A program made the translations under genes and the position numbers. From Halothiobacillus sp. (GTDB taxonomy: Bacteria; Pseudomonadota; Gammaproteobacteria; Halothiobacillales; Halothiobacillaceae): 64,000 nt of DNA. Under the pieces are notes generated by a model that searched no databases, was not told the origin of the DNA, and saw only the letters and a list, made by a program, of their open reading frames with translations. Below, in pieces: positions 45,736-55,636 of this stretch (positions within the stretch are counted from its first letter, which is position 1; each line of letters begins with the position of its first letter). Where the stretch lies: the NCBI GenBank assembly GCA_016278265.1, contig JADQCE010000003.1, positions 415,296 through 479,295 of the forward strand, written 5' to 3'.

Positions 45736-46686
45736 ATGCGAGCGCTCTATCCCCCGATCGAACCCCTGGTCAATCACAGCCTGCCGGTCGCCGACGGGCA
45801 TGTCCTGCATGTCGAGGAATGCGGTCGGCTGACCGGTCTGCCGGTGCTGTTCCTGCACGGCGGGCCGGGGGCGGGCTGTACCCCGATGCACCGGCGGTTC
45901 TTCGATCCGGACCGCTATCGCATCGTCTTGCCGGACCAGCGCGGCGCGGGACGCTCGACGCCGCATGCCGGGCTGGAGGCCAATACGACGGCCGACCTGA
46001 TCGCGGATCTGGAGTTGCTCCGTGAGACCTTGGGCATCGACCGCTGGCTGGTCTTCGGTGGCTCCTGGGGTTCGACCCTGGCGCTGGCCTATGCCCAGGC
46101 CCGCCCCGAGCGGGTGGCCGGCCTGATCCTGCGGGGCGTGTTTCTCTGTCGTCGGCAGGACATCCGCTGGTTCTACCAGGATGGCGCTTCGCACGTGTTC
46201 CCCGATTACTGGCGCGATTACCTCGAGCCGATTCCCGCCGACGAGCGTGGTGACCTGGTCGCCGCCTATCATCGTCTGCTCAATGGCGATGACCAGATCG
46301 CCCAATACCAGGCCGCACGGGCCTGGTCGGTGTGGGAAGGACGCTGTGCCACGTTGCGGCCCGAGCCCGAGGTGGTGGACTACTTCGCCGATGCCCATCA
46401 CGCCCTGTCGATCGCCCGGATCGAGAACCACTATTTCATGAACGATTCGTTCCTCGAGACACCGCTGCTCGATGGCATGGACCGCCTTGCCGGTATCCCG
46501 GGGCATATCGTCCATGGACGCTACGACATGGTCTGTCCCATCGACCAGGCCTTTGCGCTGCACGAGCGCTGGCCGAACGCCACGTTCGAGGTGATCGAGG
46601 ATGCCGGTCATGCGGCGAGCGAGGCGGGGATCGTCGATGCGCTGGTGCGTGCCACCGACCGATTCGCCGACGAGGCGCGTTCATGA
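45736..46686 (+). CDS. pip: Proline iminopeptidase
   Basis: 316 residues, alpha/beta hydrolase of peptidase family S33 that removes N-terminal proline from peptides. It has HGGPGAGCTP at 41-50 (oxyanion hole), the nucleophile elbow GGSWGS at 108-113 with Ser110, PDQRGAGRS, and the C-terminal catalytic aspartate and histidine in HGRYDMVCP and EDAGHAASE. These motifs are specific for Pip. Its stop overlaps the dtd start by 4 bp. Confidence 0.93.
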   Translation: MRALYPPIEPLVNHSLPVADGHVLHVEECGRLTGLPVLFLHGGPGAGCTPMHRRFFDPDRYRIVLPDQRGAGRSTPHAGLEANTTADLIADLELLRETLGIDRWLVFGGSWGSTLALAYAQARPERVAGLILRGVFLCRRQDIRWFYQDGASHVFPDYWRDYLEPIPADERGDLVAAYHRLLNGDDQIAQYQAARAWSVWEGRCATLRPEPEVVDYFADAHHALSIARIENHYFMNDSFLETPLLDGMDRLAGIPGHIVHGRYDMVCPIDQAFALHERWPNATFEVIEDAGHAASEAGIVDALVRATDRFADEARS

Positions 46687-47135
46687 TCGGCCTGATCCAG
46701 CGCGCGCGGCGGGGCGCCGTGCGGGTGGATGACGAGGTGGTTGGCGAAATCGGGATGGGGCTGGTCTGCCTGGTGGGTGTCGAGCAGGGGGATGGGGCGG
46801 CCCAGGCCGAGCGCCTGGCCGAGCGGGTGCTCAATTACCGCGTGTTTCCCGACGAGGCCGGCCGGATGAATCGATCCCTGCGGCAGGCCGAGGGCGGGGT
46901 GCTGGCCGTGCCGCAATTCACGCTGGCGGCGGACACCCGCCGCGGAAATCGGCCCAGCTTTACCCCGGCGGCAGATCCCGGCGTGGCGGAAGGGTTGTTT
47001 GGTGTCTTCGTCGAATCGCTGCGCCGCCGTTACCCCGGGGCGGTGGCGACCGGGCGCTTCGGCGCCGACATGCAGGTGGAACTGGTCAATGACGGGCCGG
47101 TGACCTTTTGGCTGGAAGCGCCGTCGCCCGCCTGA
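46683..47135 (+). CDS. dtd: D-aminoacyl-tRNA deacylase
   Basis: 150 residues. It hydrolyses D-aminoacyl-tRNAs and so keeps D-amino acids out of proteins. The family sequence is clear: MIGLIQRARRGAV, NYRVFPDEAGRMNRS, VPQFTLAAD (SQFTL-type motif with P for S) and the Gly-cisPro motif in NDGPVTFWLE. Coupling with the proline iminopeptidase upstream (ATGA overlap) is common in Gammaproteobacteria. Confidence 0.95.
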   Translation: MIGLIQRARRGAVRVDDEVVGEIGMGLVCLVGVEQGDGAAQAERLAERVLNYRVFPDEAGRMNRSLRQAEGGVLAVPQFTLAADTRRGNRPSFTPAADPGVAEGLFGVFVESLRRRYPGAVATGRFGADMQVELVNDGPVTFWLEAPSPA

Positions 47136-47184
47136 CCGTGCCGACCGCGGTGACCGCGTCCCGCCTGGAGAAAGTGTCAGGCAC

Positions 47185-47213
47185 AAAAAAAGGCCCGCCG
47201 AGTGGCGGGCCTT
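47185..47213 (-). terminator. Terminator after soxZ
   Basis: 10-bp perfect stem AAGGCCCGCC / GGCGGGCCTT with loop GAGT on the plus strand. On the minus strand it is followed by a run of seven or so Ts, so it serves soxYZ. Confidence 0.85.
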
Positions 47214-47237
47214 GTCCTTCGGGTGGCTCAGTCTGCC

Positions 47238-47543
47238 TTAGGCAGCCTGGGTCGCCTCGTCGGACTCGCCGGTGTTGGAGGTCCAAGCGATGGTGACTTC
47301 GTCACCTTTCTTACCCGGCACCTTGATGTTGATGTACGGGTTCTTGGAAACGGCTTCCGACAGGTTGCCGTCCATTACGTTCTCACCGTTGACGGAGACC
47401 ATCAGCTTCTGGATGAAGTTCGCCGGGATCTTCTTGCCGGTGGACTTGTCTTCGCGGTTGCCAGACTCCATCGGGTGACGGATCAGGGCCTTCACGTCCA
47501 GAACGTCGCCGGCCGGAGAAATGCGCATGCGGATAGTAGACAT
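47238..47543 (-). CDS. soxZ: Thiosulfate-oxidation carrier subunit SoxZ
   Basis: 101 residues, the partner of SoxY in the periplasmic carrier that holds sulfur intermediates during thiosulfate oxidation. The all-beta SoxZ sequence is recognisable: RMRISPAGDVLDVKALIRHPME, NFIQKLMVSVNG, SKNPYINIKVPG and GDEVTIAWTSN. No signal peptide: SoxZ is exported in complex with SoxY. It follows soxY by 57 bp with an AGAGG site ahead of its ATG, and a terminator follows. Other sox genes are not in the window. Confidence 0.95.
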   Translation of the reverse strand: MSTIRMRISPAGDVLDVKALIRHPMESGNREDKSTGKKIPANFIQKLMVSVNGENVMDGNLSEAVSKNPYINIKVPGKKGDEVTIAWTSNTGESDEATQAA

Positions 47544-47600
47544 AATCTATACCTCTTGGGTTATCTGTCTTTAATCAATGACTTTGCGTTCAGAGGCTGA

Positions 47601-48077
47601 TTAGCCGCCGCAGCCACCGATGGTTACCTTGACTTCCTTGGACGCTTTGTACAGCTTGCCGCCAGCGTGAACCACGCCAGTGACGTTGTCGGTCTCGCCC
47701 ATACGGATACGGGTGGAAACGAACGGTTTGGCGCCAGACAGGTCGAAGGACGCGACCAGCGGGGTCGGGTTCTTCGATACGAAGATGGCAACACGGTCGG
47801 AGTCAGCGATGCTGGACTCGACGGTGACCGGGACAACGGCGCCGTTCTCGGCGATGTCCGGGGCCTTCACGCTGATGTCGCCGGACTCGGCAACGTCACC
47901 CGAACCGAACAGTTCGCTCAGGGCGCTGTCCATGCTCTCGGACTCGAAGGCTGCTTCCGGCCAGTCGGCGGCAGCGGCCAGGACTGCACGCGGGGAAAGC
48001 AGGCCGGCACCAACAGCCAGGCCAGCAGCACTGGCAGCGAGGCTGCCCTTCAGAAATACGCGACGCTTGGTTTGCAT
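47601..48077 (-). CDS. soxY: Thiosulfate-oxidation carrier subunit SoxY
   Basis: 158 residues. The twin-arginine signal (KRRVFLKGSLAAS) directs the folded SoxYZ complex to the periplasm. The C-terminus ends in GGCGG, with the cysteine that carries the covalent sulfur species. The beta-sandwich body has VPVTVESSIADSDRVAIFVSKNPTPLVASF, seen here in key parts such as SKNPTPL. A GAGGAG ribosome binding site lies 7 nt before the ATG. A close sigma-54 promoter match lies further upstream. Confidence 0.96.
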   Translation of the reverse strand: MQTKRRVFLKGSLAASAAGLAVGAGLLSPRAVLAAAADWPEAAFESESMDSALSELFGSGDVAESGDISVKAPDIAENGAVVPVTVESSIADSDRVAIFVSKNPTPLVASFDLSGAKPFVSTRIRMGETDNVTGVVHAGGKLYKASKEVKVTIGGCGG

Positions 48078-48121
48078 ATCTTAACTCCTCGTTAATGTGT
48101 GGGTGTCCACGCCCCTAGAGA

Positions 48122-48137
48122 AGCATGGCCCGTGCCA
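48122..48137 (-). promoter_or_regulatory. Probable sigma-54 promoter of soxYZ
   Basis: On the minus strand the sequence is TGGCACGGGCCATGCT. The -24 part TGGCACG is perfect, the -12 part ATGCT differs from TTGCT at one base, and the spacing between GG and GC is the required 10 bp. It predicts a start near 48111 and a leader of about 34 nt that includes the GAGGAG site of soxY. Confidence 0.8.
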
Positions 48138-48187
48138 GGTTCGTAACTGACTGATAAGAAGGGGAAACAAGGGGGTGATGGCACCTG

Positions 48188-48231
48188 TTGCAAGTTGCAA
48201 TCTGCAATTTTTATGCGTCCGGCATTGCAAT
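48188..48231 (-). promoter_or_regulatory. TTGCAA repeats, possible enhancer for soxYZ
   Basis: Three heptamers in a row at 48188-48208 (on the plus strand TTGCAAG, TTGCAAT, CTGCAAT) and a fourth copy within the palindrome ATTGCAAT at 48224-48231. They lie roughly 50 to 95 bp upstream of the sigma-54 promoter, where activator sites are usual. Binding by the regulator encoded next door is inferred. Confidence 0.5.
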
Positions 48232-48267
48232 GATTCCGGCCGTGATCGGCCGAATGTGGCGTGTTGA

Positions 48268-49619
<1,352 letters not shown>

Positions 49620-49623
<4 letters not shown>

Positions 49624-51629
49624 GGCGTCGGTGTCGATGGCGTGGGTTTCTCGGGTGGGCGAATGATGCGCGGTCGTGCCTTTTGGCGCGGTAGCACGAC
49701 GCGGGCGAGCACGCCGGTAGCGTCCTCACCCAAGTCACGCCGGTTTTCCAGCGTCAGCTCGCCGCCGTGGTACTGCACGATGCCTAAGCTGATCGACAGC
49801 CCCAGGCCCGTGCCGCGATCGACCGCCTTGGTGGTGAAGAACGGGTCGAAGATCTGCTCGATCACCTCGGTCGGCAGGCCGCTGCCTTCGTCGCGAATCT
49901 CGATCCGGACGGTTTCATCGAGGCATTCGGCCTGGATCAGTATATGCCCGCCGGTGGGGCTCGCGTGGATGGCGTTGCGCACCAGGTTGGCGATCACCTG
50001 TTCCATCTGGCCGGGATCGAATTCTGCTTCGCAGCGCGCGGTGGCGCTCAGCAGGGCCAGGTGCACATCGGCCTCCATCGCCTCCGGCTCCATGCGGTCG
50101 ATTACCTCTTCCAGCCACTCAGCCAGCGCGATGGTCTCGTGCTCGGGGGGGAGCTGGCGGGCGAAGTTCATCACGCCGCGCACGATGCGGCTGGCGCGAT
50201 GCGCCTCGGCGCGCAGGTCGTTCATGTCCGCGTGGACCCCGGGCTGATCGGCCGGGAGCTGGCGCTCGACCAGTCGGGTGAGCGTGAGAATGTTGTTGAG
50301 TGGGTTGTTGATCTCGTGGCCGATGCCGGCGGCCATCTCGCCGATCGAGGCCAGCTTGGCCTGTTGCAGGGCCTTTTTCTCCGCGCGGTCACGCCGGCGG
50401 GCCTCATTGGAGAGCTGTTCGATCAGATAGCGGAACGAGGCCTGCAGTTCGTGGACCTCGGTGGTGCGCGAGTCCACCGGAATCGGGCCGTCGCGGTAAC
50501 CATCGGCGAATCGCTTGAGGCTTTCGGAAAGCCGGATGATCGGCCGGGCGAAGAATCGCGCCCCAAGACCGGCGAACAGCAGGCTCATCAGCAGGCCCAG
50601 CAGGCCGAAGCCGAACAGGCTCAGCCGGATGTCGCGAAACGGGGCGGTGGTGATGTCGGCCGGCAGCTTGAATGCCACGAACCACGAAGCAAGGCTGTGC
50701 GGGTAGGGATGGTACTCCTGGTAGTAGTAGCGGGTATCGCCATCCGCGCTCAGGTAAGCGCCGTTCGATTGCGCCACGGCGTCATCCCAGAACGCGCCGC
50801 CGTCGATCTGTCGGGCGTCGGGATAGTCCGCCTTGCCGCCGTTTTCGAACGGGCTGATGAAGTTGATGCCGCGCTCATCGTCGAATAGCAGCAGGCCGTC
50901 ACGCGCGGGCATGGCCGTGTTGTGTTCGATGATCATCACCTTGCCGTCCCGGGGGCGGGGCGAGAACGAGAGTATCTCGTCGAGTTGCTCGCCGAAGGTG
51001 TTGACCACCACGTAACCCGCGGTCCGGTCGTCGACGTTGCGCAGCGGGCGCACGGCATACAGGGTGCTCGGTTCGCGGCCGGGCAGCGCATCGCCGAAGG
51101 CCAGCGGTAGGGTCATGAAACTGATCTGGTCGGTGGGCAGGTCCTCCAGCCGCCGGAGGAAGCGGTCGTTGTTGAACTCCTCCTCGACGTAGTTGACCTG
51201 CCCGAGGCTGTCGAAGGAGGGCGAGGCAACCCGCCCCAGGGTGACCTTGATGACCGTGTTGCCGGCCGCATCGAGAATGCGGATACTCCCCAGCCCCGGC
51301 ACGGTGCGCTGCAGCCCGGCCAGAAAGCGGTTGGCATTGATGCGCATCGAGGTCAGCTCGGGGTGACGAATGCCCATGGACGAGGCCATCAGGGCATTGA
51401 GCATCGTCTGGATTTCCTGCGATTGGCCGATGCCATCGACCACTTCGCGCTCGTAGCGCATCCGGTTGCTCATCTCGCCGATCAGCGAATCGATGTTCTC
51501 GTCGATCTCCCGGCTGACTTCCTTCTGGAATCGCTGTTCGCTGTAGCTGGTCACGCCCCATACCAGGAGCACGAGCGGCACCAGGGTGGCGGTAAAGGTC
51601 CACAGGAAGATGTTGACCGGCAGACGCAT
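49620..51629 (-). CDS. Sensor histidine kinase partner of the sigma-54 regulator
   Basis: 669 residues. Transmembrane helix near 5-26, a long periplasmic sensor part of about 300 residues (dCache-like in its length and layout), a second helix near 335-358, HAMP, a short coiled coil, then GEMAAGIGHEINNPLNNI with the phosphoacceptor histidine, and an ATPase domain with NLVRNAIHASP, IRDEGSGLP, and GTGLGLSISLGIVQYHGG. The C-terminus is proline- and basic-rich. The large external domain suggests sensing of a small periplasmic molecule, perhaps a sulfur compound given the soxYZ context; the ligand is not known. It overlaps the regulator gene by 4 bp. Confidence 0.9.
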
Positions 51630-51670
51630 GCGGGCGAGCCTCGGAGTGCGTCCGGCCTGATTGCCGGCGC

Positions 51671-52858
51671 TTGGATTACGGTGAAGGTGACGCTATCACA
51701 AAGCATGATTGGACACAGTGGCTGGACGAGCGCGCCGCGGCCGGGCTGACCCGCCGGTTGAGGGTGGCCGCCTCGCCGCAGGGGCCGCGCATGCGGGTCG
51801 ATGGGCGCGAGCGTCTGGCTTTCTGCAGCAACGATTACCTCGGGTTGGCCAACGATCCGCGGCTGGCCGCAGCCATGCGCGAGGGCATTGATCGCTACGG
51901 GGTGGGGGCCGGCTCCGCGCACCTGATCAACGGCCACTTCGAATCCCACCAACGGCTCGAGGATGAGCTTGCCAGCTGGCTTGACGTGGATGCCGCGCGA
52001 CTCTTTTCCACCGGCTACATGGCGAACCTCGGCGTGGTCGGGGCATTGGTGGGGCGGGGCGACACCGTGATCGCCGACCGGCTCAATCACGCGTCGCTGA
52101 TCGATGCCGTGCAACTCTCCGGTGCGCGCCTGTCACGCTATCGCCACAACGATCTGGCCGATCTCGAGGCCCGCCTCGAGCGGGCGCGCGGCGAGCGCAT
52201 GATCCTCACCGACGGCGTGTTTTCCATGGACGGTGACGTCGCGCCGCTGGCCGAGCTGGTCGAGCTGGCGGAGCGATTCGATGCCTGGCTGGTGATCGAC
52301 GAGGCACATGCCTTCGGTGTGCTCGGCGCGCAAGGGCGCGGCAGCTTCGAGGCGGCCGGCCTGGAACCCGGCGAGCGGGTGCTGCGGGTTGGCACACTGG
52401 GCAAGGCCTTCGGCACCGCCGGTGCCTTCGTGGCCGGTGCGGCCGAGCCGCTGGCGGTGCTGCTGCAGCGGGCACGCACCTACCTGTTCACCACGGCTCA
52501 GCCGCCGGCCGTGGCCGAGGCCTCGCGCGCCGCGCTGGCGATCGTGCGTGACGAGGGCTGGCGTCGAGATCATCTGGCCGACCTGGTGAGCGTGTTTCGT
52601 GAGGGTGTGGCCGGCATCGAGGGCCTCGAGCGGATGCCGTCATCCACGCCGATCCAGCCACTCAAGGTCGGTGAGGCGGATCGGGCGCTGGCCATGGCCG
52701 AACGGCTCGACGCGGCCGGACTCCTGGTGCCGGCAATCCGCCCTCCCACCGTCCCGGAAGGGGGCGCGCGACTGCGGGTCACCTTCAGTGCCGCCCACGA
52801 GCGGGCCGACCTGGACAATCTTCTGTCTGCCTTGCGCAAATGCACTAATGTCTGGTGA
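51671..52858 (+). CDS. bioF: 8-amino-7-oxononanoate synthase
   Basis: 395 residues at most. The pyridoxal-phosphate enzyme condenses pimeloyl-ACP (or -CoA) with alanine in biotin synthesis. It has CSNDYLGLA, YGVGAGSAHLINGHFESHQRLE, DRLNHASLIDA, VIDEAHAFGVLG and the cofactor lysine in GTLGKAFG. The start is uncertain: the only usual start codon in frame before the conserved region is the TTG at 51671, without a clear ribosome binding site, whereas a GAAGGTGA site precedes an ATC codon at 51695. The gene is divergent from the sensor kinase gene with about 40 bp between them. bioB is about 30 kb away. Confidence 0.92.
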   Translation: MDYGEGDAITKHDWTQWLDERAAAGLTRRLRVAASPQGPRMRVDGRERLAFCSNDYLGLANDPRLAAAMREGIDRYGVGAGSAHLINGHFESHQRLEDELASWLDVDAARLFSTGYMANLGVVGALVGRGDTVIADRLNHASLIDAVQLSGARLSRYRHNDLADLEARLERARGERMILTDGVFSMDGDVAPLAELVELAERFDAWLVIDEAHAFGVLGAQGRGSFEAAGLEPGERVLRVGTLGKAFGTAGAFVAGAAEPLAVLLQRARTYLFTTAQPPAVAEASRAALAIVRDEGWRRDHLADLVSVFREGVAGIEGLERMPSSTPIQPLKVGEADRALAMAERLDAAGLLVPAIRPPTVPEGGARLRVTFSAAHERADLDNLLSALRKCTNVW

Positions 52859-52982
52859 CCGACCAGAGGATTTCTTTAAAGAGGGCGGGCGGGAACCAAG
52901 CGGGTTTGTAAAGGTCGAACCCGGGTCATAGCGGGCATCTGAAGCCCGTCAACCGGCCGCTTCTGGTCGACTGGCAAATTCA

Positions 52983-53020
52983 GCCGGACTCGGGCGGCGC
53001 GACAGCCGCCCGAGTCCGGC
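52983..53020 (+). other. Long perfect hairpin upstream of the OmpA-like gene
   Basis: 16-bp perfect stem, 52983-52998 with 53005-53020, and loop GCGACA. It ends 8 nt before the AAGGAG ribosome binding site of the OmpA-like gene and has no T run. It could be an mRNA-stabilising 5' leader structure or a factor-dependent terminator of bioF. Confidence 0.7.
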
Positions 53021-53042
53021 GACCATCCAAGGAGAGATGAAC

Positions 53043-53693
53043 ATGAAACACATGACGTTGATCGCCGTTGCCGCTAGCGTGATGCTACTGGCCGGCTGTG
53101 CGCAGAACCCCTACACCGGCGAGAACCGCAAGACCGCGACGGGGGCGACCGTCGGTGCCGGCGCTGGCGCGCTGCTCGGTAACGTGATTGCCGGCTCGGG
53201 TAACAAGACCGGCGGCACCCTGATCGGCGCCGCAGTCGGTGCCACCGTCGGTGGCCTGGTGGGGCGTCAGATGGACCAGCAGGAGCGCGAGTTGCGCCAG
53301 GAAATGCAAGGTACCGGCGTGGACGTGCAGCGTCAGGGTGACACCATCCGCCTGCAGGCCCCCGAGTCGATCACCTTCGCCACGGACAGCGCCGAGATCA
53401 GGCCGCAGTTCCGCAGCACGCTCGATCAGCTGGCCTACTCGCTCCAGCAGTACCCGAATACCGTGGTACGCGTCGAGGGGCATACCGACTCGACCGGCTC
53501 GGCGAGCCACAACCAGACCCTGTCGCTCAATCGCGCCCAGAGCGTGACGAGCTACCTGGCGCGTTCCGGGGTGGACGCCAGCCGCCTGCAGCCGGTCGGC
53601 TACGGGTTTAGCCGCCCGATCGCGACCAACGACACCTACGAGGGTCGTGCGCAGAACCGTCGGGTCGAGATCCTGATCCTGCCGCAGCAGTAA
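53043..53693 (+). CDS. OmpA-family lipoprotein with glycine zipper (YiaD-like)
   Basis: 216 residues. The signal ends in LLAGC with the lipidated cysteine near residue 18. Then follows a glycine-zipper stretch (GATVGAGAGALLGNVIAGSG, and a second GAAVGATVGGLVG part) that could insert in or lie at the membrane, and a C-terminal OmpA domain (about 100-215) with FATDSAEIRP, VEGHTDSTGS, LSLNRAQSV and QNRRVEILI, the peptidoglycan-binding pattern. The second ATG (53043) was chosen because AAGGAG is 8 nt ahead of it; the first (53037) would be too close. It is probably an outer-membrane protein that ties the envelope to peptidoglycan. A terminator follows. Confidence 0.88.
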   Translation: MKHMTLIAVAASVMLLAGCAQNPYTGENRKTATGATVGAGAGALLGNVIAGSGNKTGGTLIGAAVGATVGGLVGRQMDQQERELRQEMQGTGVDVQRQGDTIRLQAPESITFATDSAEIRPQFRSTLDQLAYSLQQYPNTVVRVEGHTDSTGSASHNQTLSLNRAQSVTSYLARSGVDASRLQPVGYGFSRPIATNDTYEGRAQNRRVEILILPQQ

Positions 53694-53719
53694 TAAGCCG
53701 CGAGGCTGGTCCCGATGAT

Positions 53720-53750
53720 AAAGGCCCCGGTTATTCCGGGGCCTTTTTCT
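53720..53750 (+). terminator. Terminator after the OmpA-like gene
   Basis: 10-bp perfect stem AAGGCCCCGG / CCGGGGCCTT with loop TTATT, followed by TTTC. It overlaps the 3' end of the convergent DUF192 gene and, with As on the other side, may serve both. Confidence 0.85.
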
Positions 53751-54243
53751 TGGTGACGCCGGCCGGGAGGGGTGGGTCGAGCCGGGTGCCCGGCTCCAGT
53801 GACAGTCGGCTTGCCGTGCCGGCGGGCAGCTCCAGCACGTAGCGCGCCGCTTTCTGGCTCGGATAGCCGGGACAGGGATCGCTGCGGCAGGGCGGCACGG
53901 CCGCGTGCAGGTGAACCAGGCGCCAGTCGACGTCGAGATAGAGAATGTCGATCGCAAACGAGACGTTCTTCATCCAGAACGAGCGCGGGGCCACGTCGGG
54001 GTAGACGAATAGCATGCCCTGATTGCTCCCCAGTGAGGGGCGGTGCATCAGCCCTCGCTGGCGGCTCGGTGGGGTTGTCGCCAGTTCGATCCGGAAACGT
54101 TCACCGCCCAGCCACATCATCCGATGGGCGCCGTCGTGGGACGACGGGGTGCCCCATGCCAGCCACGCGACCAGCAGCAACGCGCCCAGCAGGAGGGCGG
54201 TGGTGAGCGGCCGGGAGGCCAGCGAGCGTGGTGAGGTGCGCAT
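53731..54243 (-). CDS. DUF192 family protein
   Basis: 170 residues with an N-terminal membrane anchor or signal (about 17-33). The DUF192 pattern is plain: FRIELATTPPSRQRGLMHRPSL (in parts), GMLFVYPDVAPRSFWMKNVSFAIDILYLD (key residues FW-MKN and DI-F/Y) and AARYVLELPAG. Such proteins are periplasmic or exported and of unknown function. The ATG at 54243 was chosen; the upstream extension is not conserved. Its end overlaps the terminator hairpin of the convergent gene. Confidence 0.85.
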   Translation of the reverse strand: MRTSPRSLASRPLTTALLLGALLLVAWLAWGTPSSHDGAHRMMWLGGERFRIELATTPPSRQRGLMHRPSLGSNQGMLFVYPDVAPRSFWMKNVSFAIDILYLDVDWRLVHLHAAVPPCRSDPCPGYPSQKAARYVLELPAGTASRLSLEPGTRLDPPLPAGVTKKKAPE

Positions 54244-54367
54244 GCGCGCATCATAGCGCCGAAGGAGCCCGGGATCCCGGAGTCGATCGCCCTGACGCGC
54301 CCCGCGGGCGCTGATAAGATGGGCGCCCGTCATCCACACCGCCCAAACCCACACTGCCCAGGCCCCC

Positions 54368-55636
54368 ATGACCCAACGTCCCGATGCCGAACAACGGCGC
54401 GCCGAAGCGCTCGATTACCACGCCAAGCCGCAGCCGGGGAAGATCGCCACGGCGATCACCAAGCCCACCGAGACGGCACGCGATCTGGCGCTGGCCTACT
54501 CGCCCGGCGTGGCCGAGCCGGTGCGCGCCATTGCCGCCGACCCGGACGCCGCCTGGCAGTACACTGCCCGCGGCAACCTGGTGGCGGTGATCTCCGACGG
54601 CTCGGCGATTCTGGGGCTGGGCGATCTCGGGCCGCTGGCATCCAAGCCGGTGATGGAAGGCAAGGGCGTGTTGTTCAAGCGCTTTGCCGACATCGACGTG
54701 GTCGATCTGGAGGTCGAGGCGGAAAGCCCGCAGGCCTTCATCGACACGGTCCGCCGACTCGAGCCGTCGTTCGGCGGCATCAACCTCGAGGACATCTGCG
54801 CGCCGCGCTGCTTCGAGATCGAGTCCGCGCTGAAGAAGGCGATGGATATCCCCGTCTTCCACGACGACCAGCACGGCACGGCGATCATCATCGCCGCGGG
54901 GCTCACCAACGCCCTGCGCCTGCAGGGCAAGCGCCTCGATCAGGCGCGGCTGGTGCTGGTCGGCGCCGGGGCGGCCGGCACGGCCACCCTAAACCTGCTG
55001 CTCGACATGGGCCTCAAGCGCGAGAACCTGCTGGTGGTCGACCGGGTCGGCGTATTGCACGAGGGGCTCGAGGACCTGCCCGAGCATCATCGTCGCTTTG
55101 CCGCCAAGACCGAGGCGCGCACGCTCGCCGAGGCGCTGGTGGGTGCCGACGCCTTCGTCGGCCTGTCGGCGCCCAACCTGCTGAGCGAGGAGATGCTCGC
55201 CAGCATGGCGGACAAGCCGGTGGTCTTCGCCCTGGCCAACCCCGATCCGGAGATCCTGCCCGAGCTCGCCCACCAGGTGCGCGATGACCTGATCATGGCG
55301 ACCGGGCGCAGCGACTATCCCAACCAGGTCAACAACGTGCTGGCCTTCCCGTTCATCTTCCGCGGTGCGCTCGACTGCCGGGCGCGCAGCATCACGCCCA
55401 ACATGAAGATCGCCTGCGTCGAGGCGCTGGCGGCACTCGCCCGCGAGGACGTGCCGGCCTCCGTGCTGGCGGCCTACGAGCTCGACGAGATGGCCTTCGG
55501 CCCGGAGTACATCCTGCCCAAGCCGTTCGATCCGCGCCTGATCGAGCGCCTGCCCGCCGCGGTCGCTAAGGCCGCCGAGACCGACGGGGTCGCCCGGATG
55601 ACCTATCGCCCGCACCCGATGCCGGAGGCCGGATGA
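54368..55636 (+). CDS. Malic enzyme without phosphotransacetylase domain
   Basis: 422 residues. It would decarboxylate malate to pyruvate with reduction of NAD(P). Motifs: LAYSPGVAEP, VISDGSAILGLGDLGPLASKPVMEGK (in parts), the catalytic segment INLEDICAPRCFEIE, FHDDQHGTAI with metal-binding aspartates, and VLVGAGAAGTATLNLLLDMG for nucleotide binding. The length is that of the short bacterial malic enzymes; the C-terminal phosphotransacetylase-like half of MaeB is not present. NAD or NADP preference cannot be read with confidence. Its stop overlaps the exonuclease start by 4 bp. Confidence 0.9.
   Translation: MTQRPDAEQRRAEALDYHAKPQPGKIATAITKPTETARDLALAYSPGVAEPVRAIAADPDAAWQYTARGNLVAVISDGSAILGLGDLGPLASKPVMEGKGVLFKRFADIDVVDLEVEAESPQAFIDTVRRLEPSFGGINLEDICAPRCFEIESALKKAMDIPVFHDDQHGTAIIIAAGLTNALRLQGKRLDQARLVLVGAGAAGTATLNLLLDMGLKRENLLVVDRVGVLHEGLEDLPEHHRRFAAKTEARTLAEALVGADAFVGLSAPNLLSEEMLASMADKPVVFALANPDPEILPELAHQVRDDLIMATGRSDYPNQVNNVLAFPFIFRGALDCRARSITPNMKIACVEALAALAREDVPASVLAAYELDEMAFGPEYILPKPFDPRLIERLPAAVAKAAETDGVARMTYRPHPMPEAG

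Noticed and set aside
48179..48192. TGGCACCTGTTGCA on the plus strand as a sigma-54 promoter.
   Set aside because: GG and GC are only 8 bp apart instead of 10, and the direction does not lead into a plus-strand gene.
48188..48231. TTGCAA repeats as a CRISPR or plasmid iteron array.
   Set aside because: Units are only 7 bp and few, with no spacers, cas genes or replication gene nearby.
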